Numbered from the stretch's first letter, positions 1-9,468 are shown. The stretch is DNA of 64,000 nucleotides from an uncultured Flavobacteriaceae bacterium (GCA_947489085.1 CANLCJ010000009.1:41573-105572), one strand, 5' to 3'. The notes: generated from the letters alone by a model not told the origin. A program made the numbers and translations.

Positions 1-922
1 TTATACCTTGAAAAACATCGACTTGAATGTTACCTGCCAATTTTTTATCTGGGTAGACTTTTAACACATTACCCTCCACTATATACTTAGGCTTTTTTAT
101 ACCTTGAATAGAAACCAATCCGTCAAAATTTTGCTGTTGTTTTAAAGGATCGGAAAAGTTGATAGACAAATACTGCTCTGGCGCTTGTACAACATCCGTT
201 TCTACAATAGTAAAATTATTTATACCTGGTATAGTTACCGTATTTTCACCTTTATTATCGGCTCTTATAGCCTTACCGTTCCACGAAATATTAATTTCAG
301 AATCGTCAATCAAACGGTTAATACTATCTATTTTAAATTCGAAATGCTTGGCGCTTTTATCCAGCTCGTTAAATACAACAGGCAAGGCTTCTCCATTTTG
401 AGATGCTTTAACCAGTTGTTTGGCTGCTTCTAGCGTAATAATATCTGCAGACCTTATAGCACCTCCCAAATATTGCCAAGATTTACTGTAAGATTGCAAA
501 GTGTTTGTAAGAACGTTAAAACTTGGTGTAATGGTTTTAAACTGAAATGTATACGTATCGAATGTATCCGGTATCTCTTTGTAAATGGCTTTTAAATCTA
601 CATAAACAGTATATTCGGTATCTGGCTCTAAATGCTCGTCTGCTACAAACTCTAAAGAATGATCGTTTACTACTCGCAACACCCCTTCTACATGTGGTTT
701 AATTTTAATTATACGTTCTGTAATTTCCTTGCCTGTATCCCAACCTTCTACGGGCTTAGCAAGTTTGACTTGTATTGGACTTGCTACAGATGTTTGTCCA
801 GAGGTTGTATAGCTTATATATGCCCTGTATTTAAATAAATTATCGGTATCAACAACTTTGTCTTTGCAAGAGCTTAATAATACTATTACCCAAATACAAA
901 GCATATACTTTCTTAAAAACAT
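1..922 (-). CDS. Alpha-2-macroglobulin family lipoprotein, N-terminal part
   Basis: The reading frame starts at ATG 922 and runs open to the window edge, giving about 307 residues, so the C-terminal part lies outside. The protein begins with a lipoprotein signal (MFLRKYMLCIWVIVLLSSCK, lipobox Cys about residue 19). It continues with beta-rich segments such as VEGVLRVVNDHSLEFVADE and VKVYPDKKLAGNIQVDVFQG, typical of the first macroglobulin-like domains of bacterial alpha-2-macroglobulins of Bacteroidota. Such proteins usually exceed 1,800 residues and are thought to trap proteases at the cell surface or periplasm. Whether a thioester motif is present cannot be seen here. The family call rests on recognised sequence style rather than a computed match. 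Confidence 0.75.
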   Translation of the reverse strand, partial: MFLRKYMLCIWVIVLLSSCKDKVVDTDNLFKYRAYISYTTSGQTSVASPIQVKLAKPVEGWDTGKEITERIIKIKPHVEGVLRVVNDHSLEFVADEHLEPDTEYTVYVDLKAIYKEIPDTFDTYTFQFKTITPSFNVLTNTLQSYSKSWQYLGGAIRSADIITLEAAKQLVKASQNGEALPVVFNELDKSAKHFEFKIDSINRLIDDSEINISWNGKAIRADNKGENTVTIPGINNFTIVETDVVQAPEQYLSINFSDPLKQQQNFDGLVSIQGIKKPKYIVEGNVLKVYPDKKLAGNIQVDVFQGI

Positions 923-1170
923 GATAGAAGGTGTTTAGAACGAACAAAATAGAAAAAAAACCATAGCGCACCAATTAAATTACACATACAGGCCTTAATA
1001 CTTACTTCCTTAAGATGGGATTCGTTAATTAATTGGCACTAAAACCGACAAAACTACTGTTAATACCGATAAAGTGTATTTCAGTGTAAAAATTAAGAGG
1101 TTTTTGTACTTTTAAAAGTCTCTCTGTAAAACTTGGGCGTATATTTATAAAAACCAAATTTACTGTTACA

Positions 1171-1776
1171 ATGATAATTTCTTATTTTAAAAATTACCGT
1201 ATTGCTTTATGCGTAGTTCTATTAATTGGCATGAGTTCTTGTTCTAAAGATGAAGATACTCAAGACGATACTTTGGAAAATATTTTAGAAGAAAATGTAC
1301 CCGAAAGTATTACGGAAACACCCGAAACTACAAATGTACCCGAGGAAGAGGCTCCTGAAACCACTCCCAATACAAATGAAGGTATTATAGATAGCTCTAA
1401 CTTAAATGCTGTAGAACAAGACATTTTAGAGCTTGTTAATGCCCACAGGCAAAGTATAGGAAAACAGCCTCTGGCTATAAGCTTTCTTGCTAATACTCTG
1501 GCTGATGAGCATACTGAGTACATGATTAGTATTAGAGACATAAACCATAACAATTTCGATGCGCGTTCTAACCGCCTAGTACAAGAGGAAAATGCTAGAC
1601 GAACTGGAGAAAATGTTGCGTTTGGACAACGTTCTGCACAGGCAGTTATGACGGCTTGGTTAAATAGTGACGGGCATCGTAGAAATATTGAAGGGGACTT
1701 TACCCATATTGGCGTTAGTGCTATAAATAACAATTCTGGCGTACCTTATTACACCCAACTGTTTCTAAAAAAGTAA
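1171..1776 (+). CDS. CAP/SCP-domain lipoprotein (YkwD-like)
   Basis: The 201-residue protein has a lipoprotein signal ending in GMSSC (Cys about residue 24), followed by an acidic, Pro/Thr/Glu-rich linker (residues 27-75) and a CAP domain in the C-terminal 125 residues. CAP hallmarks are visible: a first helix with LVNAHRQ, the HTEYM segment, HNNFDAR, GENVAFG and WLNSDGHRRNI, so the conserved His and Glu cluster is intact. CAP-domain proteins of bacteria are secreted, and most have no proven biochemical activity. The acidic residues right after the lipobox Cys (SKDEDTQDD) suggest surface export in Bacteroidota, an inference. The gene is followed by a clear terminator and seems to be transcribed alone. 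Confidence 0.85.
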   Translation: MIISYFKNYRIALCVVLLIGMSSCSKDEDTQDDTLENILEENVPESITETPETTNVPEEEAPETTPNTNEGIIDSSNLNAVEQDILELVNAHRQSIGKQPLAISFLANTLADEHTEYMISIRDINHNNFDARSNRLVQEENARRTGENVAFGQRSAQAVMTAWLNSDGHRRNIEGDFTHIGVSAINNNSGVPYYTQLFLKK

Positions 1777-1800
1777 ATCTGCTCTAAATATTATATATAC

Positions 1801-1830
1801 AAACCCTAAAAGCGCACTTTTAGGGTTTTA
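1801..1830 (+). terminator. Rho-independent terminator after CAP lipoprotein
   Basis: A perfect 12-bp stem (1801-1812 pairing with 1817-1828) closes over the tetraloop cgca and is followed by a short T run. It lies 25 bp past the stop codon of the CAP-domain gene. A-rich sequence on the left side means it could also work from the opposite direction. Confidence 0.85.
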
Positions 1831-2071
1831 CGATTGACACTACTTTGATAAGATATTGATAAAATTTGTCTCAGACATCGTTTAAAAATGCAATGTGGCG
1901 CTGTTTATTTTTGAAATCCGAATCTTACTAAAAAAATACAAGTAATTGTTTTTTAGATATTAAAAATATGATTTTGTGACTTTTTTAAGTAAATTGTTTC
2001 CTAATTACAAAATGCGCTCGTCGTCTATCTGTATTAACAATTAACTAATTTTCCAATTTAACACTAACCCT

Positions 2072-3016
2072 ATGAGTAAAAAAACAACTTATATTTTAGG
2101 GATTGTACTTACTATTATTATCGGTATGATTTTACAGTACTTTTTATGTTGCACGCAATGTTGTAGCGCTAAAGCTTCTGATAATCCAACCAAACCCGAT
2201 ACTCCAAGTGCGATAACTCCTAAGATTAAAAACGCCACTAAAAACGCGTTTGCCATTAGCGATCCTAATGGAAACTTCAACACCAATAGTAATGAGAATT
2301 TTAATTTTAAAACATCTAATTTTTCTATTCTCGAACCTTTAGCTCCTGGAGTTGGAGATGGTGTTATAAAACTCAAAGATTATTTACGCGCTAACCCTAC
2401 CAAAACAGTAGATATTACTGGGTTTTACAAAAGTGACGAAACAAACACTTCTGTATATCCAAATCTTGGTTTAGCTCGCGCAAATGCCGTAAAAAACTAC
2501 TTGGTGCTACATGGCATCTCTGCCAAGCAAATAGACACCTATGGCATGCTTAACGACGGTATTATTCCTGATAAAAAAGGCACATTATTTGGCCCTCTTA
2601 AATTTGGAGTGGTAACTCACGATAATGCAGAGGCAGATGCTGCTGCAATGGCTACCTTAGAGAAAGACTGCCAAGCCATACGAGATAATCCTCTAGTGTT
2701 GCATTTTAAAACTGGTGAGGCTGCAATTTCTTTAACTAGTGCGCAACGTAAAAAAATGGCAGACATTTCGCATTGTGTTGATAAACTGGGTGTAAAACTG
2801 CAAGTTGTAGGGCATACAGATAATACTGGAAATGCTGCAACAAACCAACGCCTAGGCTTAGACCGTGCTAACTTTGCAAAAGGATATTTGGTAAAAAATG
2901 GCATTTTAAACTCTAATATAGAAACTGCTTCTAAAGGCCAAACCAAACCGATTGCAGATAATGCTACCCCAGAGGGTAGAGCACAAAACAGAAGAACCGT
3001 AATAACAATTAACTAA
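2072..3016 (+). CDS. Membrane-anchored protein with two OmpA-like domains
   Basis: The protein has 314 residues with one N-terminal membrane helix (about residues 7-24, YILGIVLTIIIGMILQYFL), then a Cys-rich juxtamembrane stretch. A first, degenerate OmpA-like domain spans about residues 85-190 (VDITGFYKSDET, LGLARANAVKNYLV). A second, canonical OmpA C-terminal domain spans about residues 210-314 (HFKTGEAAI, VVGHTDNTGN, LGLDRANFAKGYLV, GRAQNRRTVI). OmpA domains bind peptidoglycan diaminopimelate. The second domain keeps the expected Asp and Arg positions, while the first looks divergent. The next gene begins 20 bp downstream on the same strand and is also membrane anchored, so the two probably form an operon with a common envelope role. 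Confidence 0.85.
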   Translation: MSKKTTYILGIVLTIIIGMILQYFLCCTQCCSAKASDNPTKPDTPSAITPKIKNATKNAFAISDPNGNFNTNSNENFNFKTSNFSILEPLAPGVGDGVIKLKDYLRANPTKTVDITGFYKSDETNTSVYPNLGLARANAVKNYLVLHGISAKQIDTYGMLNDGIIPDKKGTLFGPLKFGVVTHDNAEADAAAMATLEKDCQAIRDNPLVLHFKTGEAAISLTSAQRKKMADISHCVDKLGVKLQVVGHTDNTGNAATNQRLGLDRANFAKGYLVKNGILNSNIETASKGQTKPIADNATPEGRAQNRRTVITIN

Positions 3017-3036
3017 AATTTTAAAAATATATAAAT

Positions 3037-3654
3037 ATGATCTGGTGTATATTAATTCCATTAATAGTAGGTATAATCTGTGCAATATTAGGCTATCTGC
3101 TAAAAAAACTTTTTTGCGATAATAATAAAGACGATTATAGTAAGCAAATTGAGGCTTTAGAGGCTCAACTGGCAGCTTGTAAAGAAGACAAACAGTCTTT
3201 ACAAGCACAATTAGAAGCTTGTAGAAAAAGCAGATTAGGTATAGAAACAGATTTAAAAGCGTGTTTAGATAGCAAGCTGTCTCTGGAAGGCGATCTAGAA
3301 ACCACAAAAACATCTCTGGCTTCTGCCTTAACAGCAAGTGCTGTAGTTGCTACAATTCCTTTCGATGCTGATGCTGCAAAAGCTGTTTTTGGAAAAAGAA
3401 TTAAACAAGACGATTTAAAAGTTGTAGAAGGTATTGGTCCTAAAATACAGGAGTTATTCCACAACCACGATGTAAAGACATGGAAAGCACTATCGGAATG
3501 TAGTGTAGAAAAATGCCAAAGTGTTTTAGATTCTGGGGGCGAGCGTTTTAAAATACATAAGCCAGGAACTTGGCCTAAGCAAGCGCAGTTAGCTTACGAA
3601 GGCAAATGGGCAGAATTACTGAAATGGCAAGACGAATTAGACGGCGGTAAATAA
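3037..3654 (+). CDS. Membrane-anchored coiled-coil protein with HhH-like C-terminal domain
   Basis: The 205-residue protein starts with a membrane helix (WCILIPLIVGIICAILGYLL), followed by a coiled coil with regular Leu/Ala heptads and repeated Cys (about residues 35-95). Residues 125-205 form a compact domain opening with DDLKVVEGIGPKIQELFHNH. The GIGPKI segment is the helix-hairpin-helix type turn found in ribosomal S13/nucleotide-binding families. In flavobacterial membrane proteins of this kind no DNA-binding role is established. It follows the tandem OmpA gene by 20 bp and ends in a strong terminator, so the two form a likely bicistronic unit. Function is unknown. Confidence 0.8.
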   Translation: MIWCILIPLIVGIICAILGYLLKKLFCDNNKDDYSKQIEALEAQLAACKEDKQSLQAQLEACRKSRLGIETDLKACLDSKLSLEGDLETTKTSLASALTASAVVATIPFDADAAKAVFGKRIKQDDLKVVEGIGPKIQELFHNHDVKTWKALSECSVEKCQSVLDSGGERFKIHKPGTWPKQAQLAYEGKWAELLKWQDELDGGK

Positions 3655-3681
3655 CATTTCAACCACTAATAAGCCAATCTT

Positions 3682-3721
3682 AAAAAAGCTGTTTTCTTGT
3701 ATGGAAAACAGCTTTTTTTGT
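3682..3721 (+). terminator. Rho-independent terminator
   Basis: The hairpin pairs aaaaaagctgttttc with ggaaaacagctttttt and ends in seven T. It lies 28 bp after the coiled-coil gene and closes the OmpA/coiled-coil unit. Confidence 0.9.
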
Positions 3722-3833
3722 TTGCTACTTGTATGCCATTAAACCTTTTCAAATTTTGGAGGTCTTATGTTAAGAATATTGCCTTTTAAACAGCATTTTA
3801 ATATAAAATATCTAAAAACGCCACTGTAAACTT

Positions 3834-5225
3834 ATGGAAACGAAACATATTAAACATTTATACAGACGTATTGGTTTTGGAATTTTACCTGAAGATTTAA
3901 AAAAACTGTCTAAAAAAAGTAAAAAAGACATTGTGAATGCGCTTTTTAAAGCCTCTAAGACAGCAACAGTTTTAGAGATAGACACTTCTAAAATAAAAGC
4001 TTTAGCAGAGGATAGCATATCTAGTGGTTCTAGATTGGATGCAGAAACGCGACGAATGATACAAAAGCTAAGTCGAAAAAAACAAGTGGATCTCAATAAT
4101 GCTTGGGTGGATAGGCTGGCTAATACAGATCAAGTATTACGCGAAAAAATGACGCTATTTTGGGCAAATCATTTTGTGTGTAAAGACAATAACATCGTTT
4201 ACATACAACAGTTTAACAACACACTTAGAGCGAATGCTTTAGGAAATTTCGAGAGTTTTGTTAATGCCGTTTCTAAAGAGGCTGCTATGACAAAATACCT
4301 CAACACAAAACAAAATAAAAAACAAAAACCCAACGAAAACTTTGCCAGAGAGCTTATGGAGCTTTTTACGCTGGGGGTTGGACATTATACTGAAACAGAT
4401 ATTAAAGAATCTGCAAGAGCTTTTACGGGTTACAGCCATGATATAGAAGGTAATTTTGTATTTAAGAAACGGCAACACGATAACGGTTTAAAAACTTTTA
4501 TGGGTAAAACGGGTGATTTTTCTGGACAAGCTATTGTAAACATTATTTTAAGTAAAAAAGCTTGCGCCACCTACATCTGTACCAAAGTTTACCGCTATTT
4601 TGTTAACGATAATATAAACGAGGCTCATGTTAACCAAATGGCTGATGTGTTTTACAAGGATTACAACATTGAAGCTTTAATGAAATTTACATTAATGTCT
4701 GACTGGTTTTACGATGATGTAAATATTGGCAGTAAAATAAAATCTCCTATTGAGTTTATTGTTGGCATTAAAACTCTGGTTCCTGTAACGTTTAAAAGAA
4801 AAAAGCAGCTGCTTATTATGCAACGCTTGCTAGGGCAAACACTATTAGACCCTCCAAATGTAGCGGGTTGGAAAGGTGGAAAAAACTGGATAGATAGCAA
4901 TACAATTACCCTACGCCTAAAACTTCCTGCTTTAATTTTAAACAGTGGTTACATATCTAATGCGCCCGTTGGAACTTCAGAAGAAAAAATGGCGCTTAAA
5001 AAATTGCAAACCGAAAAACGAAATAACAAACGATTTCAGGCCGTTATCAACTGGTCGCATTTTGAAGAACAGTTTAAAAATGTTACCATGGAGGCCATGA
5101 CGTCTCATATACTTGCCTGCGAGTTAAATAAAGGTACTAAAGCATATATAGCATCTTTAGAGAAAGCCTCTAAGCAAGAGTACTGCATTCAACTTATGTC
5201 TTTACCCGAATATCAAATGTGTTAA
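3834..5225 (+). CDS. DUF1800 family protein
   Basis: The 463-residue protein matches the DUF1800 family: an N-terminal HLYRRIGFGILPEDL segment, LREKMTLFWANHF, NENFARELMELFTLGVGHYTETDI, ARAFTGY and PPNVAGWKGG. These conserved blocks are spread along the whole length, so the gene appears complete. There is no clear signal peptide at the annotated ATG. Its stop codon lies 2 bp before the ATG of the DUF1501 gene, so the two are translationally linked. DUF1800 and DUF1501 genes are paired in many Bacteroidota and Planctomycetes. The molecular function is unknown, and roles in secretion or binding of extracellular material are guesses. Confidence 0.9.
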   Translation: METKHIKHLYRRIGFGILPEDLKKLSKKSKKDIVNALFKASKTATVLEIDTSKIKALAEDSISSGSRLDAETRRMIQKLSRKKQVDLNNAWVDRLANTDQVLREKMTLFWANHFVCKDNNIVYIQQFNNTLRANALGNFESFVNAVSKEAAMTKYLNTKQNKKQKPNENFARELMELFTLGVGHYTETDIKESARAFTGYSHDIEGNFVFKKRQHDNGLKTFMGKTGDFSGQAIVNIILSKKACATYICTKVYRYFVNDNINEAHVNQMADVFYKDYNIEALMKFTLMSDWFYDDVNIGSKIKSPIEFIVGIKTLVPVTFKRKKQLLIMQRLLGQTLLDPPNVAGWKGGKNWIDSNTITLRLKLPALILNSGYISNAPVGTSEEKMALKKLQTEKRNNKRFQAVINWSHFEEQFKNVTMEAMTSHILACELNKGTKAYIASLEKASKQEYCIQLMSLPEYQMC

Positions 5226-5227
5226 TT

Positions 5228-6418
5228 ATGGATAGAAGAAAATTTTTAAAACAATCGTCTTTAGCAAGCAGCCTGTTTTTTGTACCAAGTTTTGTTAAAG
5301 CTTTCGAGCATGTAACCAGCAAGCAATTAGGTTACAAGCGTTTGGTTATTGTACAACTTTCTGGTGGTAACGATGGCTTGAACACCGTTGTGCCTTTTAG
5401 AAATGATATTTACTACAGGGAACGTCCAACACTTGGGCTCACTCAAAAAGATATTATAAGACTTAACGACGATATTGGGTTACACGCTAGTTTAGCTCCA
5501 CTAAAAAACTTGTACGACCAGGGTTATGTTTCTATAATTAATAATGTTGGGTATCCTAACCCTGTACGTTCTCATTTTAGATCGATGGATATTTGGCAAA
5601 CCGCATCCCACTCTAACGAATATTTACAAAGTGGCTGGATAGGACGCTATCTTGATACCTACGGTAAACAGCCTTACAATGCTATAGAGATAGATGATAG
5701 TTTATCGCTTGCTATGAAGGGCGAGCACTTTAATGGTATAGCTACAAAAGATGCTAAAAGCATGCATAATTTATCCAAGAATCCTTATTTACAAAATGTA
5801 AGCAGGCATTTGGAAGATAAGCACCTTAGCGAACATAACTTGGGGTATTTGTACAAATCTATGATTGCTGCAGAATCTTCGGCAAAGTATATTTTTGAAA
5901 CAAGCAAGACTGTAAGTAGTAAAAAAGAATACCCCAAACATAAATTTGCAAAACAGCTAAAAACTACAGCGCAGTTTATAAATTCTCATCTGGACACGCG
6001 AGTGTTTTATACTTCTTTAAATGGTTTCGATACGCATGTAAACCAAAAAGGAGCGCAAAAACGTTTATTGGGTATTTATGCAGATAGTATGTCTTGTTTT
6101 GTAGATGATTTAAAGGCGAATGGTACCTTTAAGGATACGCTTATCTTAACTTTTTCGGAGTTTGGACGACGTGTTAAACAAAATGCGAGTATAGGCACAG
6201 ACCATGGTACGGCTAATAATGTGTTTATTATAGGAGAACACTTGAAAAAACAGGGCATTTACAACACTATGCCTAATCTTGGTAATCTTGATTCTAACGG
6301 AGACTTAAAGTTTGAGATAGACTTTAGAACGATATACGCTACTGTTTTAGACAAATGGTTGGACGTTGACAATAAAAAAGTGCTTAATGCTAATTTTAAT
6401 GCATTAGACTTTTTATAG
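5228..6418 (+). CDS. DUF1501 family protein with Tat-like signal
   Basis: I place the start at ATG 5228 rather than the in-frame GTG at 5219, which lies inside the DUF1800 stop region. The protein then begins MDRRKFLKQSSLASSLFFVP, a twin-arginine-like signal (RR-K-FLK). Family blocks include LVIVQLSGGNDGLNTVVP, VGYPNPVRSHFRSMDIWQTA, GFDTHVNQ and TFSEFGRRVKQNASIGTDHGTANNVF. These match DUF1501, a family with an alkaline-phosphatase-like fold, and the metal-ligand-like NDG, H and D-H-G residues are present. The length of about 396 residues is usual. The tight coupling to DUF1800 suggests they act together outside the cytoplasm. The substrate is unknown. Confidence 0.9.
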   Translation: MDRRKFLKQSSLASSLFFVPSFVKAFEHVTSKQLGYKRLVIVQLSGGNDGLNTVVPFRNDIYYRERPTLGLTQKDIIRLNDDIGLHASLAPLKNLYDQGYVSIINNVGYPNPVRSHFRSMDIWQTASHSNEYLQSGWIGRYLDTYGKQPYNAIEIDDSLSLAMKGEHFNGIATKDAKSMHNLSKNPYLQNVSRHLEDKHLSEHNLGYLYKSMIAAESSAKYIFETSKTVSSKKEYPKHKFAKQLKTTAQFINSHLDTRVFYTSLNGFDTHVNQKGAQKRLLGIYADSMSCFVDDLKANGTFKDTLILTFSEFGRRVKQNASIGTDHGTANNVFIIGEHLKKQGIYNTMPNLGNLDSNGDLKFEIDFRTIYATVLDKWLDVDNKKVLNANFNALDFL

Positions 6419-6447
6419 CATTTTTTAAATTGAGCTATACCAATGTT

Positions 6448-7233
6448 TTATTGCCCTGAGAAGTTGGCTTTTCGTTTTTCTAAAAAAGCGCTGGTGCCTT
6501 CCTTAAAATCTTGGGTGGCAAAACACGCTCCAAAGGCTTTAATTTCCACATCGTAGCCATTGGTTGTTTTTTGGTAATTGGCATTTATGGCTTTTAATGC
6601 AGCACTTATGGCTACGGGGGAGTTTTTAGTTATTTTTCCTGCTATGCTTTTAGCTGTTTCTAAAAGTTGATCTGTGGGTACTACATGATTTACCAGACCC
6701 GAATCTAAGGCTTTTTGAGCATCTATCATACTTGCTGTGGTTATCATTTCTATGGCCAAACCTTTGCCTACCAATTGTGCTAAACGCTGCGTACCTCCAT
6801 ACCCCGGAATTAAACCTAATGACACTTCTGGCAGTCCCATTTTTGCTGTTGCGCTGGCAATTCTAAAATGAGAGGCCATTGCAAGTTCTAAGCCACCACC
6901 TAGAGCAAACCCATTTATAGCTGCAATAACTGGTTTAGACAGGTTTTCTATGAAATCAAAGAGTAAGCGTTGCCCTTTTGCTGCTAATTCTTCGCCTTGA
7001 ACTTGGTTGTAGTTTGCAAATTCGCTAATATCTGCGCCTGCTACAAATGCTTTTTCTCCTACGCCTGTTAGTATAATAACTTTTACTTCTGGGTTGCCTT
7101 CTGCTGTTTTAAACGCTTCGTGCAGCTCGTTTATGGTGTTTTTATTTAATGCGTTTAGTTTTTTAGGCCTGTTTACAGTAATAAGGCTTATGCCATTATC
7201 TGGTTGGGTAACACTTATAGTTTCGTACTGCAT
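6448..7233 (-). CDS. Enoyl-CoA hydratase/isomerase (crotonase family)
   Basis: The 261-residue protein carries the crotonase signature: oxyanion-hole segments AGADISEF and GFALGGGLELAM, then GLPEVSLGLIPGYGGTQRL. Both catalytic glutamates of true enoyl-CoA hydratases are present, at residues 116 and 136, spaced 20 residues as in rat mitochondrial crotonase. Hydration of trans-2-enoyl-CoA is therefore the likely reaction, in beta-oxidation or a related acyl-CoA pathway. No other beta-oxidation genes are adjacent. It lies convergent to DUF1501 with only 29 bp between and upstream of nothing it obviously belongs with. Specificity (short-chain, 3-hydroxybutyryl-CoA or phenylacetate type) cannot be told from sequence alone. 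Confidence 0.9.
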   Translation of the reverse strand: MQYETISVTQPDNGISLITVNRPKKLNALNKNTINELHEAFKTAEGNPEVKVIILTGVGEKAFVAGADISEFANYNQVQGEELAAKGQRLLFDFIENLSKPVIAAINGFALGGGLELAMASHFRIASATAKMGLPEVSLGLIPGYGGTQRLAQLVGKGLAIEMITTASMIDAQKALDSGLVNHVVPTDQLLETAKSIAGKITKNSPVAISAALKAINANYQKTTNGYDVEIKAFGACFATQDFKEGTSAFLEKRKANFSGQ

Positions 7234-7279
7234 TTCTTTAATTTTATAGCTCTAATTTAATGTATTTATTTTAATTGTA

Positions 7280-8743
7280 TTATGCTATGTGTTTTGGAAA
7301 TACAACTGTAAAACGTGTTCCTTTATTGGTTTCTGTAGTAAAGGAGATGTTGCCCTTATAAGTTTCTACTATATTTTTTACCATGGCAAGCCCTAAACCC
7401 ATACCACTACTTTTGGTGGTAAACTTTGGCTCGAAAACCTTTGTTTTATTCTCTTCTGCTACGCCAGAGCCATTATCTGCTACAGTAATTACTACATTTT
7501 GAATGTCTTCGCTTACAGTTACTATTACTTTAGGTGTTCTATCTGGTGGAATGGCTTGTATGCCATTTTTAACCAGATTAGTAACTACACGTATCAGTTG
7601 TGTTCTGTCGAAAGTGGCTATAATTTCTTCGGCATCGGAGTTAAACACAATATAGTCTTCGTTAAAAATATCTAAAGCCAATTTGGTAATAGCCACAACA
7701 TTTAGAGTCTCGTTTTGCTGTGCTGGCATTTTTGCAAAATTTGAAAATGCCGAGGCTATAGAACTCATGGTGTCTATTTGTTGTATTATGGTTTTACTGT
7801 ACTCGTCGACCTTAGTGTTTATATTCTCGTCTTTGGGATTAAATTTTCTTTGAAAATTTTGCACGGTTAGTCGCATTGGGGTTAATGGGTTTTTAATCTC
7901 GTGTGCCACTTGTTTTGCCATTTCCCGCCAGGCTTGTTCTCGCTCGCTTTTTGCTAGTTTTACGGCACTTTCTTCTAGCTCATCTATCATACTATTATAA
8001 GATTCTACGAGTGTCGAAATTTCTTCGCTGGTATCGTAGATTACAATTTTCTCGTTGCGCTTTTCTAAACGTGTTGCATTTATTTTGTCGCTTATGGTTT
8101 TTAGAGATTTGGTAATGTATTTGGACAGGAAAAAAGCAATACCTATTGCTATAATTAGCACTATTAAATAGGCTACTCCCAAACGTCCTAAAAATTCGCT
8201 AAGCTCCTTAGAGAGAAAGTCGTCTTTCTCTAAATAGGGTAAATTTAATATGGCTAAAGGCTTAAATTTATTATCGTATATGTAGGTGTAAGACGATTGG
8301 TAGGTTTCGCCATTTTCTTTTAATTTATCTACATAACGGTGGTTTGCTGTATGAGATATGGCGTTTAATATATGCGTGGCTATGCATTTATCTTCCTCGT
8401 CTGGTTTTAAATGGGCTTTAGAGGTTATAAGTAGGCTGCCCTCCAAATCGTATAGGTTAACCTGCAATTTGTGTATTACTGCTATACTGCTTATTTTATC
8501 TTTAAAGATTAGCGGTATGTTTCTCGTTTTTACTTCCCAAGTGTTTTCTCTTGCATTAAGTACATCTTTAATGTGGTTTTTAATGTTTTGCTCTTTACGT
8601 TCGAGGCGTTGGGTATGGTAATCTGTAGTTTCTTCGTTATATTGATATATGGCTACGCCTGCAATTAATATAGAGGCTAAGAGCACAAGCAATATCATTA
8701 CTATAAAGATTCGTGTGCGTAACGAAAGTTTTTTTAGTTTCAT
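7280..8743 (-). CDS. NtrY-like sensor histidine kinase
   Basis: The 487-residue protein has a membrane helix at residues 11-33, a periplasmic sensor region to about residue 183, a second helix at about residues 186-207, then a HAMP-like linker (to about 260). The dimerisation/phosphoacceptor segment is [20 protein letters not shown] with His281, and the HATPase domain shows [11 protein letters not shown] (N box), DNGSGV and GMGLGLAMV (G boxes). The [22 protein letters not shown] run is characteristic of NtrY-type kinases. No receiver gene is adjacent, so the partner must lie elsewhere. It is preceded by a TATATTTA near-match to the -7 box. The signal sensed is unknown. Confidence 0.9.
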   Translation of the reverse strand: MKLKKLSLRTRIFIVMILLVLLASILIAGVAIYQYNEETTDYHTQRLERKEQNIKNHIKDVLNARENTWEVKTRNIPLIFKDKISSIAVIHKLQVNLYDLEGSLLITSKAHLKPDEEDKCIATHILNAISHTANHRYVDKLKENGETYQSSYTYIYDNKFKPLAILNLPYLEKDDFLSKELSEFLGRLGVAYLIVLIIAIGIAFFLSKYITKSLKTISDKINATRLEKRNEKIVIYDTSEEISTLVESYNSMIDELEESAVKLAKSEREQAWREMAKQVAHEIKNPLTPMRLTVQNFQRKFNPKDENINTKVDEYSKTIIQQIDTMSSIASAFSNFAKMPAQQNETLNVVAITKLALDIFNEDYIVFNSDAEEIIATFDRTQLIRVVTNLVKNGIQAIPPDRTPKVIVTVSEDIQNVVITVADNGSGVAEENKTKVFEPKFTTKSSGMGLGLAMVKNIVETYKGNISFTTETNKGTRFTVVFPKHIA

Positions 8744-8828
8744 TGGTGTATTTAATGGCTTAAATATAGCAATAATCGCACCAAAAACACACTTTGCTTT
8801 GGGTTGGTCTATACTCTAGGCTTGTAAG

Positions 8829-8917
8829 ATGCGTTAGGGATTGTATTGGAAAGCCCACAGCGAGGTACGAGCGCGGACTTGTAAAGGAAAGCCCGACCCA
8901 AAGGGTAACGCCCTAAA
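8829..8917. repeat. GC-richer structured intergenic element, probable dispersed repeat
   Basis: Between hemJ and the sensor kinase lies an about 90-bp stretch clearly richer in G and C than its surroundings, containing aaagcccacagcgaggtacg and aaagcccgacccaaagggta. It has an internal tandem-like repeat (gGAAAGCCCaca, gGAAAGCCCgac, 43 bp apart) and a short hairpin acccaaagggt. No reading frame is convincing. Sequences of this style recur between genes in other Flavobacteriaceae, from memory. Only one copy is seen in this window, so repeat status is inferred. Confidence 0.5.
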
Positions 8918-8921
8918 CCTA

Positions 8922-9467
8922 TTAGGATTCTGGATTTTTTTCTCTAATTTTTTTATAGATTTTAAACCCTAACATTATAAGTATACCGAGTACAAATATG
9001 CCTATAACGCCCCATATCCAGTTTATGGCACTTTTTAATAGCACTAAAAACACCACTGCAAAGAGTATAAATGTGGCGCCTTCGTTCCAGATGCGCATGT
9101 AGTTTGATGTTTTATTTACAACATCTTCCTGTAATTGTTTGTAGTAGCCATGTGTTTTTATGTGATATACAATAAGTAATACTACAAAACTGAGTTTTAC
9201 ATGCATCCACGATTCTTGCAACAGAGAGGGATTAAGGTAAAACAGACTTAAACCAAAGGTTAGGGCTAATATTGCCGATGGCCAGGTTATGATAAACCAT
9301 AACCGTTTTGCCATAATTTTAAGTTGTTTGCCTAAAATTTCTTTATCTGGCGATGGTTTATGGTAGGCTTCTATTTGGTATACAAAGAGTCTTGGAATGT
9401 AAAATAAACCTGCAAACCACGTTATTACAAAAATAAGGTGAAACGCTTTTAGGTAGTAATATAACAT
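8922..9467 (-). CDS. hemJ: Protoporphyrinogen IX oxidase HemJ
   Basis: The 181-residue membrane protein has four to five hydrophobic helices and the HemJ/UPF0093 pattern: His10 in YYYLKAFHLIFVITWFAG, the IPRLFVYQ segment and a WMHVKLSFVVLLIVYH helix with conserved His-Lys. HemJ oxidises protoporphyrinogen IX to protoporphyrin IX at the inner membrane in organisms lacking HemG or HemY. Placement directly after ferrochelatase (1 bp between hemH stop and hemJ start region, same strand) supports this, since the two enzymes act in succession. The last 40 residues are a basic cytoplasmic tail. No other protoporphyrinogen oxidase is in the window. Confidence 0.9.
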   Translation of the reverse strand: MLYYYLKAFHLIFVITWFAGLFYIPRLFVYQIEAYHKPSPDKEILGKQLKIMAKRLWFIITWPSAILALTFGLSLFYLNPSLLQESWMHVKLSFVVLLIVYHIKTHGYYKQLQEDVVNKTSNYMRIWNEGATFILFAVVFLVLLKSAINWIWGVIGIFVLGILIMLGFKIYKKIREKNPES

Positions 9468-9468
9468 T

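Noticed and set aside
1260..1733. Minus-strand frame of 157 codons opposite the CAP gene
   Set aside because: Shadow of the CAP-domain gene, whose signal peptide and motifs are unmistakable.
5219..5228. GTG start for the DUF1501 gene
   Set aside because: It would place three residues before the twin-arginine-like signal and overlaps the DUF1800 stop; ATG 5228 gives a normal signal peptide.
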